Assembly (NCBI GenBank): GCA_021825225.1
Contig: JAKAIH010000188.1
Span: forward strand, 1-5,973
Reading direction: 5' to 3'
DNA: 5,973 nt
From: Pseudomonadota bacterium
GTDB taxonomy: Bacteria; Pseudomonadota; Gammaproteobacteria; Burkholderiales; SG8-39
Of this stretch, positions 1-5,973 are shown piece after piece (the stretch's first letter is position 1; every line of letters begins with the position of its first letter). A program made the translations under genes and the position numbers. The notes under the pieces were generated by a model. It searched no databases, had not been told where the DNA came from, and saw only the letters and a list, made by a program, of their open reading frames with translations.

Positions 1-2
1 CG

Positions 3-176
3 CTCGGCATCTCCGAGGCGGACGTCATCAAAAATGTCATGCTCAAGGACACGGTGGACGGGAAGTTCACCACCACCGAGGATGTGGCCGCGGTCGCGCT
101 GCTGTTCGCCAGCTTTCCGTCCAACGCGCTGACCGGGCAGTCGCTGGTGGTCAGCCACGGCTGGTTCATGCAATAA
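3..176 (+). CDS. bdhA: 3-hydroxybutyrate dehydrogenase, C-terminal end (partial)
   Basis: This is the last 57 codons of a short-chain dehydrogenase/reductase gene whose start lies left of the window. The visible protein begins LGISEADVIKNVML and ends with SHGWFMQ and a TAA stop. The segment TTTEDVAAVALLFASFPSNA followed by LTGQSLVVSHGWFMQ is the conserved C-terminus of D-beta-hydroxybutyrate dehydrogenase, a cytosolic NAD-dependent enzyme that interconverts (R)-3-hydroxybutyrate and acetoacetate during breakdown of polyhydroxybutyrate or ketone bodies. The 'NALTGQS' and 'GW' elements are common to SDR enzymes generally, but the GWFMQ ending is characteristic of this family. The cofactor-binding and catalytic residues lie outside the window, so intactness cannot be judged. 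Another SDR of similar ending is the main alternative. The symbol bdhA follows common usage and is less certain than the family. Confidence 0.85.
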   Translation, partial: LGISEADVIKNVMLKDTVDGKFTTTEDVAAVALLFASFPSNALTGQSLVVSHGWFMQ

Positions 177-204
177 GGGGTGTCAACCTTTTCTGTCGAG
201 GGCC

Positions 205-233
205 GTTACACGCTCTGTGGAAAATGCTATGCC
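205..233 (+). promoter_or_regulatory. possible sigma-70-like promoter for the OmpA-family gene
   Basis: Within the 90-base gap upstream of the OmpA-family gene, GTTACA (205-210, four of six matches to TTGACA) lies 17 bases before TATGCC (228-233), which carries the TG of an extended -10 at 225-226. A second, overlapping option is TGGAAA (218-223) with TATCCT (241-246), also 17 bases apart. Either would give a short leader. The gap is visibly more AT-rich than the flanking coding sequence. Both matches are weak, so this is a candidate only. Confidence 0.25.
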
Positions 234-269
234 ACAAAACTATCCTATTGTTCTCTTACAGGAATCATG

Positions 270-932
270 ATGAAAACTCTCCTCGCAGGCATGTTGGCTC
301 TCGGCCTGGCAGCCGCGCTCCCGGCGTTTGCAGCCGACGGGGCAAAAGTCTCCGGATATCTCCTCGACGGCAGCGGTCAGGTGGTCAAGGACCCCTTCGG
401 CCTGTGCTGGCGTACCGGCTATTGGACCCCAGCAATGGCGACGCAGGAGTGCGATCCCGAGTTGATGCCGAAGAAAGCCGCTCCGGCTCCCGCGCAGCTG
501 ACTCCGCCCCCGGCGCCGGTTCCGGCACCCGCGGTGCGCAAGCCGGTGGCGGAAAAGGTCACGCTGTCGGCGGATACGCTGTTCGATTTCGACAAATCCG
601 TAGTCCGCGCCGACGGCAAGGCCAAGCTCGACGAGTTGGCCGCCAAGCTGAAGGCGGTCGACGTGGAAACCATCATCGCGATCGGCTATACGGACAGGTT
701 CGGAAGCAAGGCCTACAACCTGAAGCTTTCCGCGCGGCGCGCCGACGCAGTCAAGGCCTACCTCGTGAGCAAGGGCGTGGCGGCCAACCGCATATACGCC
801 GAGGGCAAGGGAAAGCAGAACCCCGTGACCAAGCCGGGTCAATGCAAAGGGCGCAAGAGCGCGAAGGTCATCAAGTGCCTGCAGCCCGACCGCCGGGTGG
901 AAATCGAGGTGATCGGGACGCGCACGCGCTAG
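270..932 (+). CDS. OmpA-family outer-membrane/peptidoglycan-binding protein
   Basis: This 220-residue secreted protein probably tethers the outer membrane to peptidoglycan or acts in the periplasm at the cell wall. Residues 1-21 form a signal peptide with cleavage expected after A-F-A (19-21). Residues 22-65 are a short module with CWRTGYWTPA and ECDP (Cys46, Cys61), common in betaproteobacterial OmpA proteins. Residues 67-95 are a Pro/Ala linker, and about 99-216 form the OmpA C-terminal domain. FDFDKSVVRADG opens that domain. Asp142 (in GYTDRFGS) and Arg157 (in LSARRADAV) match the peptidoglycan-binding Asp/Arg pair and its 15-residue spacing in E. coli OmpA; QPDRRVEIEV closes it. There is no N-terminal beta-barrel of usual length. 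Two adjacent ATGs occur at 267 and 270; AGGA at 260-263 sits 6 bases before the second and only 3 before the first, so 270 is preferred. A longer in-frame extension from 180 is unlikely because it would bury the signal peptide. Confidence 0.9.
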   Translation: MKTLLAGMLALGLAAALPAFAADGAKVSGYLLDGSGQVVKDPFGLCWRTGYWTPAMATQECDPELMPKKAAPAPAQLTPPPAPVPAPAVRKPVAEKVTLSADTLFDFDKSVVRADGKAKLDELAAKLKAVDVETIIAIGYTDRFGSKAYNLKLSARRADAVKAYLVSKGVAANRIYAEGKGKQNPVTKPGQCKGRKSAKVIKCLQPDRRVEIEVIGTRTR

Positions 933-940
933 AACCCGCC

Positions 941-974
941 GCAGAATGAGGAGGGAGTCTTCTCCTCATTCTGC
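941..974. terminator. 13-bp perfect inverted repeat between convergent genes, possible bidirectional terminator
   Basis: GCAGAATGAGGAG (941-953) is exactly complementary to CTCCTCATTCTGC (962-974). The 8-base spacer can close further by two G-T pairs, leaving a 4-base loop. The repeat fills most of the 56-base gap between the stops of the OmpA-family gene (932) and the kinase-HDOD-GAF gene (989), the expected place for a shared transcription end. Neither side has a run of T after the stem, so it is not a canonical intrinsic terminator. It may act as a Rho-assisted end or as an mRNA 3'-end stabilising hairpin. Confidence 0.5.
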
Positions 975-988
975 AATGCGATGAGCCG

Positions 989-3421
989 CTACGCCGATTG
1001 GCGCACGGCCAGCACCGCCTGGTTGCGCAGGGTGCGCAGGAGTTTGGCTTCGTTTTCATCGATCGCGACGGCATTCGTGCCTGCGGCGCCGGCGTAGATC
1101 ATGCCGAAAGGCTTGTCTTTGACGATGATCGGAAGCAGCAGGAAGGCGCCGGCGGCAAACGTCTTGCGGTACCACTCCGGGATGCGCGCCGCGATCCTGG
1201 CGTCCAGGCTGTCGGTGATGAATACGTCGATGTTCTTCTGCAGCGCGACGTGAAACACGTCGGGCACGAATTCGAGCGGAAAGCGGAACTGCTCGACCAG
1301 GGTGTCGATGCCCTCGCCCAGGCCGAATCGCCCCACCATGGCGGCGCGCTTGGGGTCGCGCAGCGCGAAAATCGCGTGATCGAAGCCGATGCCGATATAC
1401 ACGGTTTCGATGATGATGCGCAGCATGTCGTTCAGGCTGCTGCCTTCCACCATGGCGTTGGTGATGTCCTGTATTCCGCCCGAAAGCACCTCGCGGTTCA
1501 CCCCGGCTTGCCTGCGCAGCGGCTCGGCCGGTGTGTCGGCAATCGCGATCGAACCGAGGTGCATGGTTTTTTCGAATTCGCCGGTGCGCTTCGCCGCCGT
1601 TTGCAGCAGCACTGCATCGTCGCCCGCCGGCGTCTCCTGCGGCGCCTGGTCGAGCACGCCGATTTTTCTCGCAATCGTCTGGTCCAGGCTCCAGCCGGCT
1701 GCCACGGCATATTCCTTGAACTTCTCCAGTGAGCGGCCGAACATGCCTTCCGCCGCTTTCTGGTCGATCCGCAAGCGCTCCTTGTATTTTTGCAGGACCT
1801 GCGCGGTGTGCTCTTTTTGCGCGTCGTGGCCCGCAGCGAGCACTGCGGCGGACAGGTCGGACGCCATGCAGGCGATCAGGCGGGTGGTCTCGTCCGCATG
1901 CGCGCGGCCGCGTTTTCCGTGCAGCGGCGCCTGCTTGTCCATGCTGCTGATGATTTTCTGCGGAAAGCCCCAGGATTTCGCCACCCCCTGGCCAAGCTCG
2001 GTGAAGCTCGCGCCCAGGACCTTGCGCGAAGCCTGATCCTCGCTGGTTTCGCCCAGCGCAAGGAGCTGCCTGATCGCTCCGGTTTCTTCCGGAAAATAGT
2101 AGATCGACAGCATGCGCCCGAGGTTGTGCATCATCGCGCACACGAACGCCTCTTCCGGATTGCCGTAGCCCTGCGAGGCGCACAGTTCCATCGCGATCGC
2201 CCCGCCGAGGATGGCCTGGACGCACTCGGCCTTCAGTTCCTTCGCCTGGCCGCGGTCTTTCATGTGGTCGAACAGCAGCAGGCCGAGGACGATGTTGCGT
2301 ATGGTATCGAAGCCGAGCCGGTAGACGGCTCCCGAGATGGTGCCGATGTTGCTGCGGCCGGAGCGGTTGTAGTAGCTCGAATTGGCGAGCTTGATGATCT
2401 TGTTGGTGAGGGCGAAATCCTTGAGTACCGCGTTGGTGAGCGTGGTGACGCTGCCTTTGTCGGAAAAGATGATGTTGTTGACCGCGGAGATCGACTCGGA
2501 CATCGCGGGGAAGTCCTTTTTCAGCTTGATCCGGCGCAGCAGGAATTCGACCGTGCCGTGGCTGCTCGAAGCTGCCGCATTGCCGGAATCGGCCGCCTGC
2601 AGCAACGCCTCCTTCATCTGCATCACGCTGTCGTAGCGCTCAGCCGGATTCTTCGCCAGCGCCTTGAGCAGGCAGGCGACGATATTCTGGTCGAGGCCAT
2701 GGCCGCCCGGCAGCACGACGGGATCGTTGACGATGTTCTGCAACAGCTGGACGACGCCGCCGCCGTTGCCGCGGAACACGCGCTCGCCGGTGAGCATTTC
2801 GCACAGGACCAGACCGGCGGCGAATATGTCGGTCTTGGCCGAATACACCCTTTTCTCGATGTACTCGGGCGCCATGTAGGCGGGCGTGCCGATGAGGTCC
2901 TCGTCGACGCCGACATGGATCCCGTCGAGCCAGCCGGCCTGGTTTCTCGAGGCAGCGCCGAAATCCATGATGCGCGGCGTGCCGTCGCTGCCGAGCATGA
3001 TGTTCGCGGGTTTGATGTCCCGATGCAGCACGCCATGCTTGTGGGCGTGGGCGAGGCCGTCGAGCATCTGCGCCGCGATTTTCAGCGCCTGCTCGGCCGG
3101 CAGCGCGCCGCTGCGCCTGATCAGGGCCTGCAGCGTCTCGCCCGTGGCATATTCGAATACCAGGTAGGGTGTGCCGTGGAATTCCCCCGCTTCGAACACC
3201 GGCACGATGCACGGATGCTGCAATGCGCTGACCGCGCGCGCCTCGTCCAGCAGCAACTGCTTCTCGTCGCCGGTAGCAGCGGTCAGGGTCTTGATCGCGA
3301 CCTCGCGTTTGAGCGTGGGGTCGTGCGCCAGGTATACGATGCCTTGCCCGCCTTCGCCCAGGACCTGCCTGACCTGGAAACGGTCGATGTTTCTTACGCT
3401 AGCCTCCAACGATTCGCCCAC
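989..3421 (-). CDS. Hanks-type serine/threonine protein kinase fused to HDOD and GAF domains
   Basis: This 810-residue protein has no signal peptide or membrane segment, so it is predicted cytosolic. Residues about 15-275 are a complete protein kinase: glycine loop GEGGQG (22-27), VAIK with Lys44, Glu60 as the likely helix-C partner, HRDIKPAN (133-140), DFG (153-155) and GTPAYMAPE (178-186). All catalytic residues are present, so it should be active. After a Ser/Ala-rich linker (277-290), residues about 292-500 form an HDOD domain, including KIIKLANSSYYNRSG and the degenerate metal motif MHNLGR (431-436). Residues 510-595 look helical. Residues about 640-806 resemble a GAF domain, a small-molecule or protein sensing fold. 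The start is GTG at 3421; ATG at 3432 is out of frame and soon meets a stop, and no strong ribosome site is visible. It is the last gene of the - strand block. Substrate and ligand are unknown. Domain calls are strong for the kinase, good for HDOD and reasonable for GAF. Confidence 0.9.
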   Translation of the reverse strand: MGESLEASVRNIDRFQVRQVLGEGGQGIVYLAHDPTLKREVAIKTLTAATGDEKQLLLDEARAVSALQHPCIVPVFEAGEFHGTPYLVFEYATGETLQALIRRSGALPAEQALKIAAQMLDGLAHAHKHGVLHRDIKPANIMLGSDGTPRIMDFGAASRNQAGWLDGIHVGVDEDLIGTPAYMAPEYIEKRVYSAKTDIFAAGLVLCEMLTGERVFRGNGGGVVQLLQNIVNDPVVLPGGHGLDQNIVACLLKALAKNPAERYDSVMQMKEALLQAADSGNAAASSSHGTVEFLLRRIKLKKDFPAMSESISAVNNIIFSDKGSVTTLTNAVLKDFALTNKIIKLANSSYYNRSGRSNIGTISGAVYRLGFDTIRNIVLGLLLFDHMKDRGQAKELKAECVQAILGGAIAMELCASQGYGNPEEAFVCAMMHNLGRMLSIYYFPEETGAIRQLLALGETSEDQASRKVLGASFTELGQGVAKSWGFPQKIISSMDKQAPLHGKRGRAHADETTRLIACMASDLSAAVLAAGHDAQKEHTAQVLQKYKERLRIDQKAAEGMFGRSLEKFKEYAVAAGWSLDQTIARKIGVLDQAPQETPAGDDAVLLQTAAKRTGEFEKTMHLGSIAIADTPAEPLRRQAGVNREVLSGGIQDITNAMVEGSSLNDMLRIIIETVYIGIGFDHAIFALRDPKRAAMVGRFGLGEGIDTLVEQFRFPLEFVPDVFHVALQKNIDVFITDSLDARIAARIPEWYRKTFAAGAFLLLPIIVKDKPFGMIYAGAAGTNAVAIDENEAKLLRTLRNQAVLAVRQSA

Positions 3422-3447
3422 GGCACCGCCATCCGATTTCCCCGGTA

Positions 3448-3481
3448 TTGATATAACGTCAAATCCGGCAGGGAACTTGAA
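3448..3481 (-). promoter_or_regulatory. AT-rich patch upstream of the kinase gene, possible promoter or operator
   Basis: The 135-base gap between the HDOD gene and the kinase gene contains an AT-rich island in otherwise GC-rich DNA. On the - strand, TTATAT or TATATC (3456-3450) could be a -10 element, with a poor -35 (TTCAAG, 3481-3476) 19 bases away. The 15-base stretch TTGATATAACGTCAA (3448-3462) has TTGA/TCAA arms, as an operator half-site pair might. It would place a transcription start close to the GTG at 3421. A weak GGCAGG/CCTGCC hairpin (3467-3472 with 3488-3493) overlaps the -35 region. Individual matches are poor. Confidence 0.2.
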
Positions 3482-3556
3482 CCGGCTCCTGCCCGATTGC
3501 GACCCCGGGGCCGCGCGTGCGGCAAGGGTGCTGCGCGAGGCGGGAAGTCCGTCAGG

Positions 3557-4468
3557 CTATGCAGCGCAGGCGCGGAGGTCCTCGGTCAGTTCGACGATCC
3601 CGTCCGCGTCGATGCCGAGGGTGGCAAGCACGAAGCGCTCGGCGCCGATCCAGTCCGGGCACAGGCCGCGGTCGGCGTGCAGCGCGGCGATCTGTTCGGC
3701 GAGCAGGCCGAAGGCAATGAGCTTGCGGTTGGGGGTCTCGGCGCCGGGCGCGCTTTTCGCTCCCGAGCCGAAGTCGTGGTGGTAAAGAATCGCCTGGCAC
3801 AGCGCTTCGGGCAGGGACCAGCTGCGCGCCAGCGCACAGGCAACGCGCGTGTGATTGAACTTGAAGCGCGTGTCTTCGATGGCGGTGAGCTGCGCGCCGG
3901 GAATTCTCGCGGCCTGCGCGATGATGTCGGCGTATTGCGGAAATTTGCGCAGCATCACCAGCATGCCGCAATCGCGAAACAGGACGTAGGTATGCGCTTC
4001 GTCGCGGTTCACTTCCCTGAGGCGGGCCGCGATCGCGGCCGCCAGTGCCGCGATGCGCGTGGAATCGTCCCAGAAGCGCTCCAGCGCCGAACCCGAATCT
4101 GCCGGAAACGCGCGCCGCAGCAGCAGGCCGCTGATCAGGTTGGCGCTGGTGCGAAGTCCGAGGATCGAAAGCGCCTGCTCCATGCTGGTCGCTTTTTTCG
4201 TGAGGCCATAGAAAGGCGAGTTGACCGTTTTGAGCACGGTCGCAGACAGGCCGATATCGGTGGCGATCAGCACGGCGAGCTTGCGCAGATCGGGCTGCGG
4301 CGCGTGGAACTCCTCGTTGAATCGGCTGAGTATCGCCGGGCAGGGCGGGATATCCAGTTCCTTCGCAATGCGCCCGGCCTCGCGTTCGATCGCGGCGAGA
4401 TCCTCAGCGGCGTTCGCCATGCCGTGCTGGGAAGAAATAGTCCCAAATTGTGCCAACGCTCGAGCCAT
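3557..4468 (-). CDS. stand-alone HDOD domain protein
   Basis: This predicted cytosolic protein has 303 residues and no signal peptide or membrane segment. Nearly the whole length is an HDOD domain, a non-catalytic HD-superfamily fold usually found in bacterial signalling proteins. Residues 38-55 (ELDIPPCPAILSRFNEEF) match the opening helix, and 69-98 include the hallmark ATDIGLSATVLKTVNSPFYG (69-88). SILGLRTSANLISGLLL (101-117) follows. The position of the HD metal motif reads LFRDCG (163-168), with Arg in place of His, so metal-dependent phosphodiesterase activity is not expected. FNHTRVACALARSWSLPEAL (204-223) and ILYHHD (227-232) complete the fold. The first ATG (4468) and a second at 4420 (residue 17) are both possible starts; neither has a clear ribosome site, and the first 16 residues lie outside the recognisable domain. 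It sits 77 bases after the LapG-like gene and 135 before the kinase-HDOD-GAF gene on the same strand. Its partner or target cannot be read from the sequence. Confidence 0.88.
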   Translation of the reverse strand: MARALAQFGTISSQHGMANAAEDLAAIEREAGRIAKELDIPPCPAILSRFNEEFHAPQPDLRKLAVLIATDIGLSATVLKTVNSPFYGLTKKATSMEQALSILGLRTSANLISGLLLRRAFPADSGSALERFWDDSTRIAALAAAIAARLREVNRDEAHTYVLFRDCGMLVMLRKFPQYADIIAQAARIPGAQLTAIEDTRFKFNHTRVACALARSWSLPEALCQAILYHHDFGSGAKSAPGAETPNRKLIAFGLLAEQIAALHADRGLCPDWIGAERFVLATLGIDADGIVELTEDLRACAA

Positions 4469-4545
4469 GATCGACTAACGGTCGCCGGCGGCGGAACTTG
4501 AGCGCGGCGGCAGGAACGTTTTCATGCGTGACGGCACAGGACGGC

Positions 4546-5409
4546 TCAGTAGCTCAATTCCTTCTCCAGCTTGTCCAGCAAGCCGCGCCACAATCTGATT
4601 TGCAGCGGGCTGCCGGCCCGCGCGGAGGGCTGATTCTGGCGCGCGATCAGCAGATCCTCGTCGTTGAAGCTGTACACGGGCACCAGGTCGGTGCGTTCCG
4701 TCGCCGGCCTGACCGAAGCTTCCAGGCTGTCGAGGATCAGCGGCACCGCGTCCGGCGCCGGATAGTAGGCGAGCACCATATGTGCCTGGTTCAGGCGCAG
4801 CGCCTTGACGTAGGTGATCCGCAGACGCTCGATCGGCACCCCCAGCTCCTTCAAGGCGAAGTATTTGGCGATGGAAAAATCCTCGCAGTCGGCGCCGTCG
4901 CTGGCGAGCATTTCCGCGGGCGTGGCCCAGTAGTCGTCTGCTCCCCAGTGGCTCAGATCCGAGTCGTAAGGCACGCCGTTGAAAAAAGTGTTGACCGAGC
5001 CGAGCAGTTCCAGTTCGCTGCCCGCGCGCAACTGCCGCGGCGGCGCGCCGGCGGCGGCGAGCATCGGCCGTTCCGTTCCGTTGCCGGCTTGCGCCAGGAC
5101 CGCGCTGGTGCGTATGAATGCCTGCCAGCTGCCGATGCGTGCCTTGCTGCCGCGGCCGAATTCCGCGCCGTAGCGCTGTATCAGGCCGGGGGTGACGCTG
5201 CGCGAGAAGCCGAGCTCATGCGAGGCGGCCAGCGCCACATCGAGGCCGAGCGCGAGCAGCGGCAGTATCGCCAGCGTGAACCAAACGCGCACTCCGGGCC
5301 CAGGGCCTGTGCGCCCGGGTCCGGCATGGTGTGCAATTCGGCTGAAGAAAAGTGCCATTGGCGGATAGGACTTGGGGCAGCGCCCGCACGCAACTCCGGC
5401 GGCCCGCAC
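4546..5409 (-). CDS. lapG: LapG-like transglutaminase-fold periplasmic cysteine protease
   Basis: This is a bacterial transglutaminase-like cysteine peptidase (BTLCP family) of up to 287 residues. In pseudomonads LapG cuts the N-terminus of the large adhesin LapA in the periplasm, releasing cells from biofilm, and is held inactive by LapD when cyclic di-GMP is high. The catalytic triad is visible as Cys175 in GADCEDFSIAKYF, His210 in QAHMVLAYY and Asp227 in PLILDSLE. The flanking Asp174 and Glu176 correspond to the calcium-binding acidic residues described for LapG. DDYWATPAEML (158-168) and DLVPVYSFN (241-249) are further family signatures. A hydrophobic segment VWFTLAILPLLALGLDVALA (42-61) is the export signal or anchor. 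The start is unsettled: GTG at 5409 gives a long Gly/Pro-rich leader, while ATG at 5358 (residue 18) gives 270 residues and looks more natural; neither has a clear ribosome site. No LapD or adhesin gene is in the window, so the substrate is unknown. Confidence 0.87.
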   Translation of the reverse strand: MRAAGVACGRCPKSYPPMALFFSRIAHHAGPGRTGPGPGVRVWFTLAILPLLALGLDVALAASHELGFSRSVTPGLIQRYGAEFGRGSKARIGSWQAFIRTSAVLAQAGNGTERPMLAAAGAPPRQLRAGSELELLGSVNTFFNGVPYDSDLSHWGADDYWATPAEMLASDGADCEDFSIAKYFALKELGVPIERLRITYVKALRLNQAHMVLAYYPAPDAVPLILDSLEASVRPATERTDLVPVYSFNDEDLLIARQNQPSARAGSPLQIRLWRGLLDKLEKELSY

Positions 5410-5467
5410 GCTCGCGCCGAGAGCCTCGCCGCTCTGGCGGCGCGCGGCGAACGCGGCCGCAGGAAGC

Positions 5468-5971
5468 TCAACGCCCGGCTTCGGCCATGCTCGGCGGCGG
5501 CAGGGTGGCGGATTTCGGCGGCGACATCCGTGCCTGCGTCAGCCAGAGCGGCGTGCTGGCGCCGTGGCCGCTGCGGGCCAGGATGCGCTGCTCATACTCC
5601 TTGGCGAGCATCTCGTCCTTTTTCGCCACCAGGGCCGTTACCCGGGTGGTCTCCCTGACCGGAAAGAAACGCGGATTGTCCTTGTGCGCAAACTTGATCT
5701 CGACCACGTCGCCCACCTGGACTCCAGGCTCGCTTTGCCTGAGCACGGCGCGCGCGGACTCCACGTCCCCGCCGAGCAATTCCGGGAACTGGACGTCGAC
5801 CCAGCGCTCTGCGTCCTTGCGCAGGTGTTCCGGCACGCGATCGGCGGCCACGAACACATTCTCGGCCACCTTGACATACACTTCGGCGACCCGGCCGGTC
5901 GCCTTGCTGCCGCCGAGGTAGGTGTCATGGTGCGCCGCCTCCGTCGATGCCGGCGTCGGCGGGTTGGGCAG
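5468..5971 (-). CDS. unknown protein, 5'-truncated by the window edge
   Basis: I do not recognise this protein. 167 residues are visible before a stop at 5468; the frame stays open to the right edge, so the start is probably outside. A GTG at 5881 is an in-frame alternative, but the 30 codons upstream of it are nearly all G/C at the third position, like real coding sequence. The visible part starts with a Pro/Thr/Ala-rich stretch (LPNPPTPAST) and then a segment with TYLGGSKATGRVAEVYVKVA. A compact alternating beta/helix region follows: RVPEHLRKDAERWVDVQFPE, then VQVGDVVEIKFAHKDN and RFFPVRETTRVTALVAKK, which look like beta-strands. Next is a charged helix (DEMLAKEYEQRILAR) and a Pro/Ser-rich tail (SPPKSATLPPPS). 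No catalytic motif is evident. The Pro-rich opening would suit a linker after a signal peptide or lipobox, but that part is not visible. It lies 58 bases upstream of the LapG-like gene (109 if that starts at 5358), so co-transcription is possible. Confidence 0.7.
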   Translation of the reverse strand: MPNPPTPASTEAAHHDTYLGGSKATGRVAEVYVKVAENVFVAADRVPEHLRKDAERWVDVQFPELLGGDVESARAVLRQSEPGVQVGDVVEIKFAHKDNPRFFPVRETTRVTALVAKKDEMLAKEYEQRILARSGHGASTPLWLTQARMSPPKSATLPPPSMAEAGR

Positions 5972-5973
5972 GC

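Noticed and set aside
240..842. 200-codon - strand open frame opposite the OmpA-family gene
   Set aside because: The + strand frame has a signal peptide and a complete OmpA domain; the antisense product has no motif.
998..1732. 244-codon + strand open frame opposite the end of the kinase gene
   Set aside because: Antisense to the GAF-encoding part, with no domain or coding signature of its own.
1790..3451. 553-codon open frame on the + strand, antisense to the kinase gene
   Set aside because: It lies entirely opposite a gene with clear kinase, HDOD and GAF motifs. Its product is rich in Ala, Arg, Asp, Gly and His with no recognisable domain, as expected for an antisense shadow in GC-rich DNA.
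3510..3523. GCCGC/GCGGC hairpin with a 4-base loop in the gap before the kinase gene
   Set aside because: Only 5 base pairs, no T-tract on either strand, and expected by chance in DNA this GC-rich.
4418..4468. TTGGCAC near the start of the HDOD gene, resembling the -24 element of a sigma-54 promoter
   Set aside because: It lies inside the coding sequence when the first ATG is used, and the required GC-containing -12 element is absent at the correct spacing.
3497..4501. 334-codon + strand open frame opposite the HDOD gene
   Set aside because: Antisense to a protein with clear HDOD motifs; its product is low in recognisable structure and rich in Arg, Ala and Gly.
4498..5658. 386-codon + strand open frame opposite the LapG-like gene
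   Set aside because: Antisense to an intact catalytic triad and family motifs; composition is typical of a GC-rich shadow.
5638..5928. 96-codon - strand open frame starting ATGACACCT in another frame of the right-edge gene
   Set aside because: Its product is rich in Arg, Ser, Trp and Cys, as frame-shifted GC-rich coding gives, whereas the overlapping frame from the window edge to 5468 has balanced composition and coding-like third positions.

Overview
The window is dense, GC-rich (very GC-biased third codon positions) Gram-negative chromosome and reads like a betaproteobacterium, most plausibly Burkholderiales. Three things suggest this: a 3-hydroxybutyrate dehydrogenase C-terminus, an OmpA protein of the 'CWRTGYWTPA...ECDP' type, and a LapG-type periplasmic protease beside cytosolic HDOD signalling proteins. 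The taxonomic call is inference from family flavour; there is no rRNA or other marker. I saw no mobile elements, CRISPR arrays, tRNA or rRNA genes.

Layout. On the + strand, the 3' end of a 3-hydroxybutyrate dehydrogenase gene (to 176) is followed by a 90-base gap and a complete gene for a secreted OmpA-family peptidoglycan-binding protein (270-932). A perfect 13-bp inverted repeat (941-974) lies in the 56-base gap where this + strand block meets four genes on the - strand. In transcription order those four are: a 5'-truncated gene of unknown function (5971-5468), a LapG-like transglutaminase-fold cysteine protease (5409-4546), a stand-alone HDOD protein (4468-3557), and a large protein kinase-HDOD-GAF fusion (3421-989). 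Gaps between them are 58, 77 and 135 bases, so they could form one operon, with a possible internal promoter before the kinase gene.

How the genes may work together. The + strand genes are housekeeping: polyhydroxybutyrate/ketone-body metabolism and the envelope. The - strand block combines a protease family known for releasing large surface adhesins with two HDOD proteins, one of them carrying a complete Hanks-type kinase and a GAF sensor domain. A link between cytosolic phospho-signalling and surface attachment is an attractive hypothesis, but only proximity and shared strand support it. No LapD receptor or LapA-like adhesin gene is in the window; either could lie beyond the right edge.

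No gene-free stretch exceeds 300 bases; the largest gap is the 135 bases at 3422-3556.
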